This document shows, one piece after another, positions 1 through 8,593 of a stretch of DNA of 64,000 bases. The notes beneath the pieces were generated by a model. The model had not been told where the DNA came from. It ran no database searches and saw only the letters and a program-made list of their open reading frames with translations. The DNA comes from an uncultured Bryobacterales bacterium (GTDB lineage Bacteria > Acidobacteriota > Terriglobia > Bryobacterales > UBA6623): the NCBI GenBank assembly GCA_958295955.1, contig OY282420.1:2990435-3054434 (forward strand), read 5' to 3'. The position numbers and the translations under genes are program-made. The number at the start of each line of letters is the position of its first letter. The first letter of the stretch is position 1.

Positions 1-1374
1 GGGCGTCGTCCCCGCGGGAACTTTGGAGTTGTAGGTCACGGCGTACCACGTCGCCAGATCGGCGGTCAAGCGGTCGGCGACAGCCTCCGCTGCGCCCGGC
101 TTGAGAGCGAGGGAGCGTCCGCCCGAGCGCTTCGCCAGACGGTCGAAGTCGTTGCAGTCGCCTCCCACCGCGTAAAACGGCACGCCCGTCCGCGCCAGCG
201 CCTCGACCGCGCCCGCGATCTCTTCGTCGGGGACGCGGGTCAGACAGTTGAAGTCGCCGGCTGCGTTGACGACGACGACAACGTTTTTTTCGCCGAGGCC
301 GCCCAGCGCGAACGCCTTGTGCGCCAGCACGCTCGCCGCCAGCAACTCGCTGCCGCTCTTCGACCGGTCGGCGCCGTCGTACGCCTCGAGCAGTCGGCTG
401 TGTTCCGTCGTCGCCCGGGCGAGCACCCTGAGGAATCCTCCCTCGGCTTGCGCCAGGGCAATGCGGTCGGCATCGCGGGCGCGGGCGATCAGCCGCCGCA
501 AGAACGCCCGGTCGCGCCGCGACCTCGAAAATCCGAAACTGAAACTCGGCGGCTCGATCTTCTGAAAAATCAGAACGGCATTGACCCCGAGCGCTGCCGG
601 CTGCACCCTGGTAACGGGGCGCGGCTCGCCGTTCTCGATGACCGCGATGTCGCCGGGCTTGGGCTTGGCGGCGTCGGGATTCGCGCGGATCGAAACCATT
701 ACGCGGCGCTCGCCGGCAGGCCCGGCGCGCTTTTGCTCCGCCCGCAGCGAGCGCAAGAGCGGCCGCGCAAGATCGAGCGGTATTGGCTTGTCCGACTCGA
801 AATCGTGGGCGGGAAGATAATCCTGCACGGAAAGACGGCTGGGCGAGAATCCCTGAATTTCGATCGTCCCGGCGCGCTTTTGCTCGGTCTCGATAAGAAA
901 GCCCTTCTTGGCGTCGGTTGTCTGCCGGTAGCCGCTGTCGGCGGGGAGCGACAGGTCGCCGGGCCGTTCCTCGCTCTTTACGAATAGAGCCGTCGTTTTT
1001 ATCGGAACCGACAGGTTGACCGCCCCCGTGCCCGTTTCGATCGAGGCGGAGGCGACGTTGCCGCTGAGCGTGACGTTCCCCGAAAGCGTCTTGATCGCAA
1101 GCGGCCAAGCGTAAGGCACGCGGATGAACAGATTGATCCGGGCCAAGTCCGGGGGGATCACGTCGATGAAAAACGTGTCGTCGATCTTTTCGATGCGGAC
1201 GTCTTCTTTCGTCAGCTCTCTTGCGGCGACTTGGCCGTCCACCGAAACGGCTTGGCCGGGGATCACGAGGACATGAACGCCGCCTTCCGGATTTTCAATC
1301 GCGAGCGTCTCGCCCCCGGCGGAATCGACGCCGGCGCCGATCAGCCCGGCGAGTACGATGGCGGCGGCGCGCAT
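1..1374 (-). CDS. Exported VWFA-related domain protein (3' end beyond window)
   Basis: Reading leftwards from an ATG at 1374, an open frame runs to the window edge, giving 458 codons without a stop. It begins with a short hydrophobic signal-like segment (AAAIVLAGLIGAGV). A beta-rich N-terminal part follows, and the second half fits a von Willebrand A-like fold: a stretch on hit-and-run monitoring (LLEAYDGADRSKSGSELL), then GLGEKNVVVVVNAAGDFN, then GVPFYAVGGDCNDFDRLAKRSGG. This resembles the VWFA-related family expanded in Acidobacteria; the family call is inference. A GTG at 1395 would add VIRSKKG and a better positively charged signal N-terminus, so the start is uncertain. The gene lies 56 bases after the aminotransferase gene on the same strand. 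Confidence 0.6.
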   Translation of the reverse strand, partial: MRAAAIVLAGLIGAGVDSAGGETLAIENPEGGVHVLVIPGQAVSVDGQVAARELTKEDVRIEKIDDTFFIDVIPPDLARINLFIRVPYAWPLAIKTLSGNVTLSGNVASASIETGTGAVNLSVPIKTTALFVKSEERPGDLSLPADSGYRQTTDAKKGFLIETEQKRAGTIEIQGFSPSRLSVQDYLPAHDFESDKPIPLDLARPLLRSLRAEQKRAGPAGERRVMVSIRANPDAAKPKPGDIAVIENGEPRPVTRVQPAALGVNAVLIFQKIEPPSFSFGFSRSRRDRAFLRRLIARARDADRIALAQAEGGFLRVLARATTEHSRLLEAYDGADRSKSGSELLAASVLAHKAFALGGLGEKNVVVVVNAAGDFNCLTRVPDEEIAGAVEALARTGVPFYAVGGDCNDFDRLAKRSGGRSLALKPGAAEAVADRLTADLATWYAVTYNSKVPAGTTP

Positions 1375-1430
1375 TCCTTTCTTCGAGCGGATCACAACAG
1401 CATCGCACGCCGCGCCGGTCGGCCGCACGC

Positions 1431-2552
1431 TCAGGGCAGCAACTCCAGCAGGCGGTCGATCTCCCCGCTCGTGTTGTAAACGTGGGGCGCCACGCGGATG
1501 CGGCCCATGCGCAGCGCCGTCGAAATGCGGTTTTTGTTGAGCATTTTCACTGTTTCCCCCGAGTCGACGCCGGTTTTGCTGAGCGATACGATCCCCGAAC
1601 CCGTTGCGCGGCTGCGCTCGGCGGCCGGGGCATAGCCCTTTTGCCGGGCGCCCGCGAGCAAGCGCTCAACGAGCGCATGGATGCGGGCCGACGCCGCGGC
1701 GGGGCCGATGGCGTTCAAAAATTCGATGGAAGCCCTCATGCCGGCGCAGCCTACCGAATTCAGAGTGCCGCATTCGTAGCGGCCTGCGTCGGCCCGCAAG
1801 ACTCTGTCCCGGCAGTAGTCTTCGAAACCCTGCGTGTTGGTCCAGCCGAACTCCATCGGCTCCACGTCGGCCATGAAATCCCTGTCGATATGGAAAACCG
1901 CGCAGCCCTCGGGCCCGAGCAGCCATTTATGCGCGGAAGCCGAGAGCGCATGGATGCCCGCTTGCTTGACGTCGATCGGGAAGGGACCCATGCCCTGCAC
2001 GGCATCGACAACGAAAAGGCACCGCCGGCGCCTGCATATCTCGCCTACCGCCCGCAAATCGAGACGAAAACCGGTGAGAAAGTGTACGTAGCTCAGCGCC
2101 AGCAGGCGCGCCCCCGCGCAAGCCTCGTCGATGCGGTTGAGATCGAGCGCGCCGGCATCGAGCTCCAGCCCGCGCAAGCGGACGCCGCGCCGCGATTGCA
2201 GCTCCCGCCAAGGTAGAAAATTTGCCGGAAAATCGTCCTCCAGGCAGACGACGACATCGCCCGGCTTCCAGTCCAGGCCGTTGGCGACTATGGACAACCC
2301 CTCGGACGTATTTTTGGTTATGGCGATCTCTTCCGGCGCGCAACGGATCATTTCCGCGGCCGCCTTGCGCAGCCCCCGGTAGTCGCGGAGCCAGCGCGGA
2401 AACTTGTGAACGCCGTTCGCGGCGACGCCGGCCACCTGCGCCTGCATCGCTTCCGCCGTAAGCTTGGGCAGCGGAGAGACGGCGGCATGATTGAGATAGA
2501 CGTAATTTTCCGTAACCGGGAACTGCTCTCTGAGCGCCGAAAGGTTCGTCAT
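1431..2552 (-). CDS. PLP-dependent class V aminotransferase (cysteine desulfurase/epimerase-like)
   Basis: 373 residues. The fold-type I PLP motif SASAHKWLLGPEG supplies the Schiff-base lysine, and DAVQGMGPFPID upstream supplies the cofactor aspartate. TKNTSEGLSIVANGL is the usual phosphate-binding region near residue 85. The N-terminus (FPVTENYVYLNHAAVSPLP) is typical of the class V family that includes isopenicillin-N epimerase-like and cysteine desulfurase-like enzymes. There are no partner genes (no iscU or sufU nearby), so the substrate cannot be named. The start is an ATG with no strong ribosome site visible. The gene is divergent from the M48 protease at 2666. Confidence 0.82.
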   Translation of the reverse strand: MTNLSALREQFPVTENYVYLNHAAVSPLPKLTAEAMQAQVAGVAANGVHKFPRWLRDYRGLRKAAAEMIRCAPEEIAITKNTSEGLSIVANGLDWKPGDVVVCLEDDFPANFLPWRELQSRRGVRLRGLELDAGALDLNRIDEACAGARLLALSYVHFLTGFRLDLRAVGEICRRRRCLFVVDAVQGMGPFPIDVKQAGIHALSASAHKWLLGPEGCAVFHIDRDFMADVEPMEFGWTNTQGFEDYCRDRVLRADAGRYECGTLNSVGCAGMRASIEFLNAIGPAAASARIHALVERLLAGARQKGYAPAAERSRATGSGIVSLSKTGVDSGETVKMLNKNRISTALRMGRIRVAPHVYNTSGEIDRLLELLP

Positions 2553-2665
2553 GGGTATGTTGCAATACGGCGCCCCCGCTTGCTCGGGCGCAAGGGCTGT
2601 CCGCTGGGGGCTATACTAATCATGCGGCATTGGAACCGCGAAATTCGTAGGAGGGTTCAACAGTC

Positions 2666-3688
2666 ATGATTCGCTACAACCGGGAATTGGCCGTCCTGCT
2701 TGCGCTTGCGCTTATCCTTCCGGCGGGCGTCCTGGCCAAGGAGGAGCGCGAAACCGAGAAGCGCAACCCGAAAAACAAGAAAGAAGACGTTGAAGCCATC
2801 GGCGAGCGGAACGTCGGCAAGGGCGTCAACTTCTATTCGCTCGAAAAGGAGATCCAACTCGGCAAGAGCTTGGCGAACGACATCGAGCGCCACGCCAAGA
2901 TCGTCGACGATCCGGTGATCGCGGAGTACGTCAACCGCGTTGGGCAGAATCTGGTGCGCAACTCGGACGCCAGGGTTCCGTTCACGATCAAGCTGATCGA
3001 CAGCGAGGTGATCAACGCGTTTGCGCTGCCCGGCGGGTTCTTTTACGTCCACAGCGGCCTGATGATGCGGGCCGACAGCGAATCGGAATTGGCCGGCGTG
3101 ATGGCGCACGAAATCGCGCACGTTGCCGCGCGCCACGGAACGCGTCAGGCAACCAAAGGCCAACTGGTCAATTTCGCCACGATTCCGCTGCTCTTTATCG
3201 GCGGGTGGACCGGGTTCGGCATCCGCCAGGCGGCCGGGTTTGCGATCCCGATGGGCTTCCTGAAATTTTCCCGAGGCATGGAATCGGAAGCCGATTTCCT
3301 GGGCGTTCAATACCTTTACAAGTCCGGCTACGACCCCACTTCGGTCATCGACTTCTTCGAGAAAATGCTGGCCGATGAAAAGCGCAGGCCGGGCACGATG
3401 TCGAAGCTTTTCTCAAGCCACCCGCCGCACGGCTCGCGCATCAGGAAGAGTCAAAAGACCATCGACCAGCTTCTGCCCAGTAAGCCGGAGTACGTGGTCA
3501 GTACGTCGGAGTTCCTGCAGGTCAAGGAGCGTCTCAGCCAACTGGTGCTGCACCGCAAAGACGCCAAGGAAGACCCGAACCGGCCGCGCCTCCGGCGGAC
3601 AAGCTCGGACGGAACGATATCCACCGACGACATCGACGTCGAAGCCGAGGAAGAAGAGGACGAGCGGCCGACGCTGAAGCGGCGGTAG
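2666..3688 (+). CDS. Exported M48-family zinc metalloprotease
   Basis: 340 residues. A hydrophobic signal peptide (LAVLLALALILPAGVLA) directs export. The zinc motif HEIAHVAARHGTRQ gives the two histidines and the catalytic glutamate. The third ligand is the glutamate of MESEADFLGVQYLYKSGYDP, the M48 arrangement seen in BepA/YfgC and Oma1-like envelope quality-control proteases. The C-terminal 70 residues are charged and acidic (EAEEEEDERP), with no TPR domain as in BepA. A ribosome site (GGAGGG) sits about 10 bases before the ATG. A TATACT box at 2612-2617 could be the -10 element of a promoter, but no good -35 was seen. Substrate is unknown; assembly or turnover of outer-membrane proteins is an inference from relatives. 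Confidence 0.88.
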   Translation: MIRYNRELAVLLALALILPAGVLAKEERETEKRNPKNKKEDVEAIGERNVGKGVNFYSLEKEIQLGKSLANDIERHAKIVDDPVIAEYVNRVGQNLVRNSDARVPFTIKLIDSEVINAFALPGGFFYVHSGLMMRADSESELAGVMAHEIAHVAARHGTRQATKGQLVNFATIPLLFIGGWTGFGIRQAAGFAIPMGFLKFSRGMESEADFLGVQYLYKSGYDPTSVIDFFEKMLADEKRRPGTMSKLFSSHPPHGSRIRKSQKTIDQLLPSKPEYVVSTSEFLQVKERLSQLVLHRKDAKEDPNRPRLRRTSSDGTISTDDIDVEAEEEEDERPTLKRR

Positions 3689-3718
3689 GCGCCCGGCGCG
3701 GCGCCCCGCGGAGGGCGG

Positions 3719-3964
3719 TCAGTCTCGAATTTCGACGGCGAACTCTTCGATGACCGGATTGGCCAGCACATCGGAGGCGATTTTGTGGACCTGGGCGCCG
3801 GCCGCGGCGCGGTCCAGTCCATCGGCAAGGTCGATCTCGAAGTATTTGCCTTGGCGCACGTCGCGCACCGCGGCGTAACCCTGGCTGTTGAGCGCCGCGG
3901 AAATCGTGCGGCCTTGCGGGTCCAAGACGGTCTTCTTCAGCGCAACGCGGACTATGGCCTTCAT
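3719..3964 (-). CDS. purS: Phosphoribosylformylglycinamidine synthase subunit PurS
   Basis: 81 residues, the usual length for PurS. This small subunit joins PurL and PurQ in the FGAM synthase complex, which converts FGAR to FGAM with glutamine and ATP in purine synthesis. The family pattern is clear: MKAIVRVALKKTVLDPQGRT at the start, GYAAVRDVRQGKYFEIDL in the middle and LANPVIEEFAVEI at the end. In many bacteria purS sits before purQ and purL. Here neither is present in the window, so it stands alone between the convergent M48 gene and mnmE. Confidence 0.92.
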   Translation of the reverse strand: MKAIVRVALKKTVLDPQGRTISAALNSQGYAAVRDVRQGKYFEIDLADGLDRAAAGAQVHKIASDVLANPVIEEFAVEIRD

Positions 3965-4004
3965 GCGTCTATTTTTGCACGGCCGATCTGCATAGCCCGC
4001 CCCG

Positions 4005-5378
4005 TCACTTGCCGATGCAGAAGGTAGAGAAAATGTTGTTCAGGATATCGTCCAGCGTGGTCGCTCCGGTGATCCCGTCGAGCGCATGCAGCGCCTCGTA
4101 GAGGTCGAGCAGCAGCATTTCATGCGGCACGCGCCCGCGGGCCGCCGCTTCGCTTTTCGCCAGCGCCTGCAGGGCCGCGCGCAGCAATCCTTCGTGGCGG
4201 ATATTCGTGACGAACGTCCCGTCATCGGCGGCGTCGAAACCCGGCAGAGCGGCGCCGCGAATCCTCAGACGCAACGCAGCGAGGCCCTCGCCGGTTTTCG
4301 CGGAAACCCTGATCAACGGCTCGTCCGTTTCGAGACGCGCCGGCAGGTCGGCCTTGTTGCCGACTCTCAGGGCCGCGCATGTCTGCTTGGCGCGGCGCCA
4401 CAACTCGCTGTCCGCGCGCTGGGCCGGCGCGGACAGATCGCAGACGATCAGGGCGATGTCCGCCTCGCGGAGAGCTTGCCACGACCGCTCGACGCCCTCG
4501 GCCTCGATCGCGTCGCCGGTTGCGTGAATGCCGGCCGTGTCCGCCAACTCGACCGGAATGCCGTCGAACGACACCGTTTCGTGAATCGCGTCGCGGGTCG
4601 TGCCGGCCGTCGGGGCGGTGATGGCGCGGTCTTTGTTCAGCAATCGGTTGAACAAGCTCGATTTGCCGACATTGGGGCGGCCCGCGATGGCCAGCTTGAG
4701 ACCGGAGCGCACGACCTTGCCGAACCGGAAGCCGTCCACGAGCCGCGCAATGCCCGCTCTGACCGGGGCCAGACGTTCCAGAATATGGGCGTCCGCGGCG
4801 ACATCGACATCGTCCTCGGCGAAATCGATTCCGGCCTCGAGCAGCGCAATGCAATCGACGAGTTGTTTCTTGAGCGGCCGAATCTCTTGCGACAGCGCTC
4901 CGTCGACTTGGCGCACGGCGACGCGCGCCTGGTAGAGCGTGGCCGCGTCGATCAGGTCGCGGACGGCTTCCGCTTGCACCAGGTCCATCCGGCCGTTGAG
5001 GTGCGCCCGGCGGGTGAACTCGCCGGGCTCGGCGAGTCTTGCGCCCAATTCCAGGGCCCTTTCGACAACGAAGCGGACAACCGGCAGCGAGCCGTGGCAG
5101 GCGATTTCGACCACGTCTTCGCCCGTATAGCTGTTGGGTTTGGGGAAGAGCGTGACGAGAGCCCGGTCGACCGCGTTGCCCTGCGCATCGACGATCTTGC
5201 CCAGCGCGGCCGTTCGCGCGGCAAGCCGCGCCGCCGGGGCGAGAAGCGCCGTGATCGCGGCCGCCCGCGGACCGGAAATGCGCACGACGGCAATGCCGCT
5301 GCGTCCGGGCGGCGTGGACAAGGCGGCGATGGTGTCGCCGCTGCCCGCGGCGTCTATGTTGGCGTCGATCGGGGGCAA
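4005..5378 (-). CDS. mnmE: tRNA uridine-5-carboxymethylaminomethyl modification GTPase MnmE
   Basis: 457 residues. With MnmG, MnmE modifies the wobble uridine (U34) of certain tRNAs, using a formyl-folate-binding N-domain (about 1-120), a helical domain and an inserted GTPase domain. Seen here: DTIAALSTPPGRSGIAVVRI near the start, the G1 loop GRPNVGKSSLFNRLL at about 223, the G2 region GTTRD, G3 DTAGI at about 270, G4 NKAD near 330 and the C-terminal CIGK whose cysteine is conserved. The first usable codon is TTG at 5378; no in-frame ATG precedes DTIAAL. It ends the rpmH-rnpA-yidD-yidC-jag-mnmE series on this strand, with a 36-base gap after jag. Confidence 0.96.
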   Translation of the reverse strand: MPPIDANIDAAGSGDTIAALSTPPGRSGIAVVRISGPRAAAITALLAPAARLAARTAALGKIVDAQGNAVDRALVTLFPKPNSYTGEDVVEIACHGSLPVVRFVVERALELGARLAEPGEFTRRAHLNGRMDLVQAEAVRDLIDAATLYQARVAVRQVDGALSQEIRPLKKQLVDCIALLEAGIDFAEDDVDVAADAHILERLAPVRAGIARLVDGFRFGKVVRSGLKLAIAGRPNVGKSSLFNRLLNKDRAITAPTAGTTRDAIHETVSFDGIPVELADTAGIHATGDAIEAEGVERSWQALREADIALIVCDLSAPAQRADSELWRRAKQTCAALRVGNKADLPARLETDEPLIRVSAKTGEGLAALRLRIRGAALPGFDAADDGTFVTNIRHEGLLRAALQALAKSEAAARGRVPHEMLLLDLYEALHALDGITGATTLDDILNNIFSTFCIGK

Positions 5379-5414
5379 GGCTGACGGCCCGGCGGCGCGG
5401 GGGCCTCCGTAGGG

Positions 5415-5921
5415 CTATTTCGACTCGGCGCCCTTCAGGTAAACGACGGCGTACCGCTGGGGGGGCGCCCCTTCCGACCGCGTCGTCACGGCGCCGTGGC
5501 CGCGCAGCGCGAGGTGAATGATCCGCCGCTCCCGCGAGGTCATCGGTCCGAACTCGAACGGGCGTCCGGTCGCCAGCACCTGTTGCGCCGCCGTTTCGGC
5601 GCTCAGCCGCAACTCTTCGATGCGCAGCATGCGGTAGTCGTTCGCGTCGAAGACGATGCGGTAGCGGTCTTCATGCGGTATGCGCAGCGCCTCGAGCGTC
5701 AGTTGCTCCAGGGCGAGCAGCAACTCGCCCCGTTGGCGCAGCAGCAACTCGACATCGTCGCCTCCGAAGTCCACGGCAATGTCCGGGCTGATGAACTCCG
5801 ATTTCTCTTCGATCGCGTAAATGTCGTAGTCGAGGTCGAAATCCGCGGCGTCCAGCACGGGTTCGAGAAAATCCTCGATCTTCGGCGCCAGAGCGTCAAC
5901 GGTCCATTTCACGGAGGACAT
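5415..5921 (-). CDS. jag: Jag/KhpB-type KH-R3H RNA-binding protein
   Basis: 168 residues. A weak KH-like segment (FDLDYDIYAIEEKSEFISPD, with FGGDDVELLLRQRGELLLAL) is followed by a C-terminal R3H domain with MTSRERRIIHLALRGHGAVTTRSEG-like sequence split as MTSRERRIIH then LALRGHGAVTTRSEG. The GxxG loop of a standard KH domain is not obvious; DVELLLRQRGELL occupies that place. The long Jag_N domain found in many homologues is absent, so this is a short form. Relatives bind RNA and influence envelope growth, and the gene usually follows yidC, as here (50 bases after the yidC stop). The start is ATG at 5921 with GGAGG-like sequence weakly placed. Confidence 0.87.
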   Translation of the reverse strand: MSSVKWTVDALAPKIEDFLEPVLDAADFDLDYDIYAIEEKSEFISPDIAVDFGGDDVELLLRQRGELLLALEQLTLEALRIPHEDRYRIVFDANDYRMLRIEELRLSAETAAQQVLATGRPFEFGPMTSRERRIIHLALRGHGAVTTRSEGAPPQRYAVVYLKGAESK

Positions 5922-5971
5922 AACAAGCAGGGGGCGCGCCTTCAGGTCATCCCGAAGAAAAGCTTATCGCG

Positions 5972-7723
5972 CTACTTTTTTCTCTTCTTCCCACGGCGGG
6001 GCGAATGCTCCAACGTGATTTCTTCGGCAGGCAATCTGTTCAGAAAATACTGCTGCCCCACGCCGACAACATTGCTGGTCAGCCAGTATAGCACCAGACC
6101 TGCCTGGAACTGATAGAAAATGAAGCCGAACATGATCGGCATCAGCTTCATCACCTTGGCCTGAGTGGGGTCGGCGGTCGGCGTCGGCGTCAAGGACTGC
6201 GACCAGAATTGGGTGGCGACCATGGCCAGGGGCAGAATGCGGATTGCCAACGATTCCGGCGCGGCCAGATCGGTAACCCAGAGCCAATCGGCATGCCGCA
6301 TCTCGATCGCTACCGTCAACAACTTGTAGAACGCGAAGAAAAAGGGCATCTGCAGCAGCATCGGCAGGCAGCCGCCCATCGGGTTGACGCCGTATTTCTT
6401 GTAGATGGCTTGCAGTTCCTCGCTCTGCTTGGCCTTTTTGGGGTCGCGCATCGACAAGCCCTTGTACTTGTCGTTGATCTGCTTGATGAGCGGCTGCACT
6501 TGCTGCATCCGTTTCATCGACTTGCTGCTCTTGTACTTCAAGGGAAACAGCAGGAAGTTGATGAAAACGGTGACGAGAACGATGCTCCAACCCCAGTTTG
6601 AAACGACGTGGTCGTAAACCCACCGCAGCATGGCGAAGATCGGTTCGGCGATGAAGGCGAAAAAGCCGAAATCGACCACCCTGCGCAGCGCGGGCCCCAC
6701 GCGCTCGACGGCGGCGAGCTCCTCCAGGCTCTTCGGCCCTACGTAGAACTCGAATCGGTTGCGGTCCGCGCCTCCGAACGCAGCGGAAGCGAACAACTGC
6801 TCGTCGTCCGCTTCGCTGCCTGCCGGCGTGATCTCGACGGCGCCGGTTTCGAGGTCGATCTCGGCGTCTTCCTCCGGAATCGCCGCGGCGGCGAAGAACA
6901 GGTCGGCGATGCCGACGAAGGCGTAACGGCCGGAGTTCGCCAGCCGCTCGTCCTCGGCGTCGTCCGCCTCGTTGCGCACAAGCTCTCCCTTGTCGAAATA
7001 GAACGTCTGGCTGTGGACGTAATCCTGCACTTGGGCGGTATCGCCGAAACCGCCGCCCCACTCGACCAGATGGCGCCGCGGACGGCCGTTCTCGATCACC
7101 TCGGTCTCTACGCCGACAAGGTAGCCTTCTTTGCGAAATGCGAACGTCTTGCGTATGCTCAGGCTGCCGTCGGAAAACTCGAAGCGCAGCGTGGCGGGAG
7201 CTTTCCTGACATCCGGACCGTTATTGACCGTAAACAGCGCATCGTCCGCCCCGGCAATCGGCTTGCCGCCGGGCTCCACGAGGCGGAACGGTCTGCCGAA
7301 ACGCTCGGCGCCCTGCTGGTGAACGAGGTCGAGCGGCATATTCAGAGAGTCGTCGTAGTCAACGAGCGTCCAGCCGCGGGCCGCGGCGCCTCGATTGGTG
7401 AACGTGACGGTGAAAGTATCGGTCTCAACCGTGACCTGCCGCTCGCGCTCCGCCCGGACGACGGCCGCGCCCGCCGCCGGCGTTTCTGCGGGCAGGACGG
7501 CGTCGGCCGCCGCCTGCTCGGTTTCCCGGCTGCGTTCGCCGGCCGCGGCGGCATCGCCCGCCGCCCCGCCGTCCGGCGCGCGTTCCGTTGCCGTCGGCGG
7601 AGGATCGAGGGGCTCCGGGCGAGGCGCCAGATAGACGTAGAGGCCCATAACCACCGCCGACAGCACGGCTGCCTTGAGCATCTGGCGCTGGATGAATTGT
7701 TCTTCCGATTTCGACTCAGACAT
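5972..7723 (-). CDS. yidC: Membrane protein insertase YidC
   Basis: About 583 residues. YidC inserts and folds inner-membrane proteins, alone or with SecYEG. A first membrane segment (MLKAAVLSAVVMGLYVYLAP) lies near residue 15, followed by a proline/alanine-rich linker, the large periplasmic P1 beta domain typical of diderm YidC, then the conserved insertase core (WGWSIVLVTVFINFLLFPLK, MGGCLPMLLQMPFFFAFYKL) and a last membrane segment ending in a basic tail (PRRGKKRKK). The ATG at 7723 begins MSESKSEEQF; an upstream frame extension would run through yidD and is less likely. The start overlaps the yidD stop as ATGTCTGA, which suggests translational coupling. Confidence 0.97.
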   Translation of the reverse strand: MSESKSEEQFIQRQMLKAAVLSAVVMGLYVYLAPRPEPLDPPPTATERAPDGGAAGDAAAAGERSRETEQAAADAVLPAETPAAGAAVVRAERERQVTVETDTFTVTFTNRGAAARGWTLVDYDDSLNMPLDLVHQQGAERFGRPFRLVEPGGKPIAGADDALFTVNNGPDVRKAPATLRFEFSDGSLSIRKTFAFRKEGYLVGVETEVIENGRPRRHLVEWGGGFGDTAQVQDYVHSQTFYFDKGELVRNEADDAEDERLANSGRYAFVGIADLFFAAAAIPEEDAEIDLETGAVEITPAGSEADDEQLFASAAFGGADRNRFEFYVGPKSLEELAAVERVGPALRRVVDFGFFAFIAEPIFAMLRWVYDHVVSNWGWSIVLVTVFINFLLFPLKYKSSKSMKRMQQVQPLIKQINDKYKGLSMRDPKKAKQSEELQAIYKKYGVNPMGGCLPMLLQMPFFFAFYKLLTVAIEMRHADWLWVTDLAAPESLAIRILPLAMVATQFWSQSLTPTPTADPTQAKVMKLMPIMFGFIFYQFQAGLVLYWLTSNVVGVGQQYFLNRLPAEEITLEHSPRRGKKRKK

Positions 7724-7985
7724 CGTGAAATAGGCGGTCGGGAACGGGGTCGACCCCGCCGGGAGCAAACGGCCGGCAACGCAGCAAGCGCTTTGCCGCG
7801 AGCAGCAGGCCGCGGCGCGCGCCGTGGCGCTCTACCGCTTCGCGGGCATACGTCGAGCAAGTCGGGTAGAACTTGCACGCAGAAGGCAGAACCGGCGACA
7901 GCGCGCCCTTGTAGATCAGCAGCAGCGTCACCGCAACGCGCTGCCCGATGCTCCGGCCTTCTCGATGCGCGGCCGGCGGCGGCAA
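7716..7985 (-). CDS. yidD: Membrane protein insertion efficiency factor YidD
   Basis: About 89 residues with a TTG start at 7985, one base after the rnpA stop. YidD is a small membrane-associated helper whose gene lies between rnpA and yidC in most bacteria. The family signature is clear: LLLIYKGALSPVLPSACKFYPTCSTYAREAVERHGARRG, read in two pieces as ALSPVLPSACKFYPTCS and TYAREAVERHGARRG, followed by RLLRCRPFAPGGVDPVP. An earlier TTG at 8033 would overlap rnpA by 47 bases. The end overlaps yidC by 8 bases. Confidence 0.9.
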   Translation of the reverse strand: MPPPAAHREGRSIGQRVAVTLLLIYKGALSPVLPSACKFYPTCSTYAREAVERHGARRGLLLAAKRLLRCRPFAPGGVDPVPDRLFHDV

Positions 7986-7986
7986 C

Positions 7987-8412
7987 TCACTTGCGGAGCG
8001 CTCGGCGAATGGCTTGCGGCAACAAACGGACAAATTCAGCCTCTACTTCCGCGCCGCTGCGGCGGACGATAGCCCCCCGCGCATGCAGCACGATCTCCAG
8101 GCCCGCGGGTAAAAGGTCCCAGTGTTTCCGCACCGCCTCGCGCAGCAGCCGCTTCGCGCGGTTGCGCGCCACGGCGTTCCCGATCTTGCGCGTGACCGTA
8201 AGGCCCACGCGGGCGGGCGCATCGTCTTGCGCGGCGCGGATGAAAACCGTAAACAGGCTGCACCCGGCTCTGGAACCTTCATGATAGACCCTCTGGAAAC
8301 GGGCTCTGCGCAGAATACGCCGCGACGCGGGGAATCGCTGCGCGTTTCGCTCAACAATCCTCCGCCCGGCGCTATTCGTCGCTGACCGTGAGTTGCTTGC
8401 GGCCTTTTGCAC
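7987..8412 (-). CDS. rnpA: Ribonuclease P protein component RnpA
   Basis: About 141 residues. RnpA is the protein cofactor of RNase P, which trims the 5' leader of pre-tRNAs. The RNR signature is present as [30 protein letters not shown], seen in two parts: [18 protein letters not shown] and [10 protein letters not shown]. The catalytic-partner N-terminal part reads [18 protein letters not shown]. The start is the interesting point: between the rpmH stop and this motif there is no ATG, GTG or TTG in frame. The only usable codons are GTG at 8412 or TTG at 8424, both inside rpmH, or a rare ATT at 8358. I chose GTG. The resulting N-terminal extension would be about 30 residues. Confidence 0.9.
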   Translation of the reverse strand: MQKAASNSRSATNSAGRRIVERNAQRFPASRRILRRARFQRVYHEGSRAGCSLFTVFIRAAQDDAPARVGLTVTRKIGNAVARNRAKRLLREAVRKHWDLLPAGLEIVLHARGAIVRRSGAEVEAEFVRLLPQAIRRALRK

Positions 8413-8518
8413 GGCGGGCCGCAAGAATGCGGCGGCCTCCGGGAGTCTTCATGCGTTCGCGGAAACCGTGTTTCTTCACGCGCTTACGTCGATTCGGCTG
8501 AAACGTTCTCTTGGGCAT
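8372..8518 (-). CDS. rpmH: 50S ribosomal protein L34
   Basis: 48 residues reading [20 protein letters not shown] at the start and [15 protein letters not shown] at the end, the standard L34 pattern including [12 protein letters not shown]34 is a small basic protein of the large ribosomal subunit. The last four residues (VSDE) extend slightly past the usual KLTV ending. It heads the rpmH-rnpA-yidD-yidC-jag-mnmE run. The 3' third overlaps the probable rnpA start. dnaA, which often sits upstream in the opposite orientation, is not in the window; nrdR lies upstream on the same strand. Confidence 0.96.
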   Translation of the reverse strand: MPKRTFQPNRRKRVKKHGFRERMKTPGGRRILAARRAKGRKQLTVSDE

Positions 8519-8593
8519 CTGCACCCTCTTGCCGGCGGCTGCCCGGCAGGCAAGCGCCGACGGCTCTGAAATACAACTTTGAGTTTAGCACGG

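Noticed and set aside
8519..8593. Possible replication origin near rpmH
   Set aside because: The rpmH-rnpA-yidC-mnmE block often lies near oriC, but dnaA is not present and I saw no cluster of DnaA boxes (TTATCCACA-like) in the gap.
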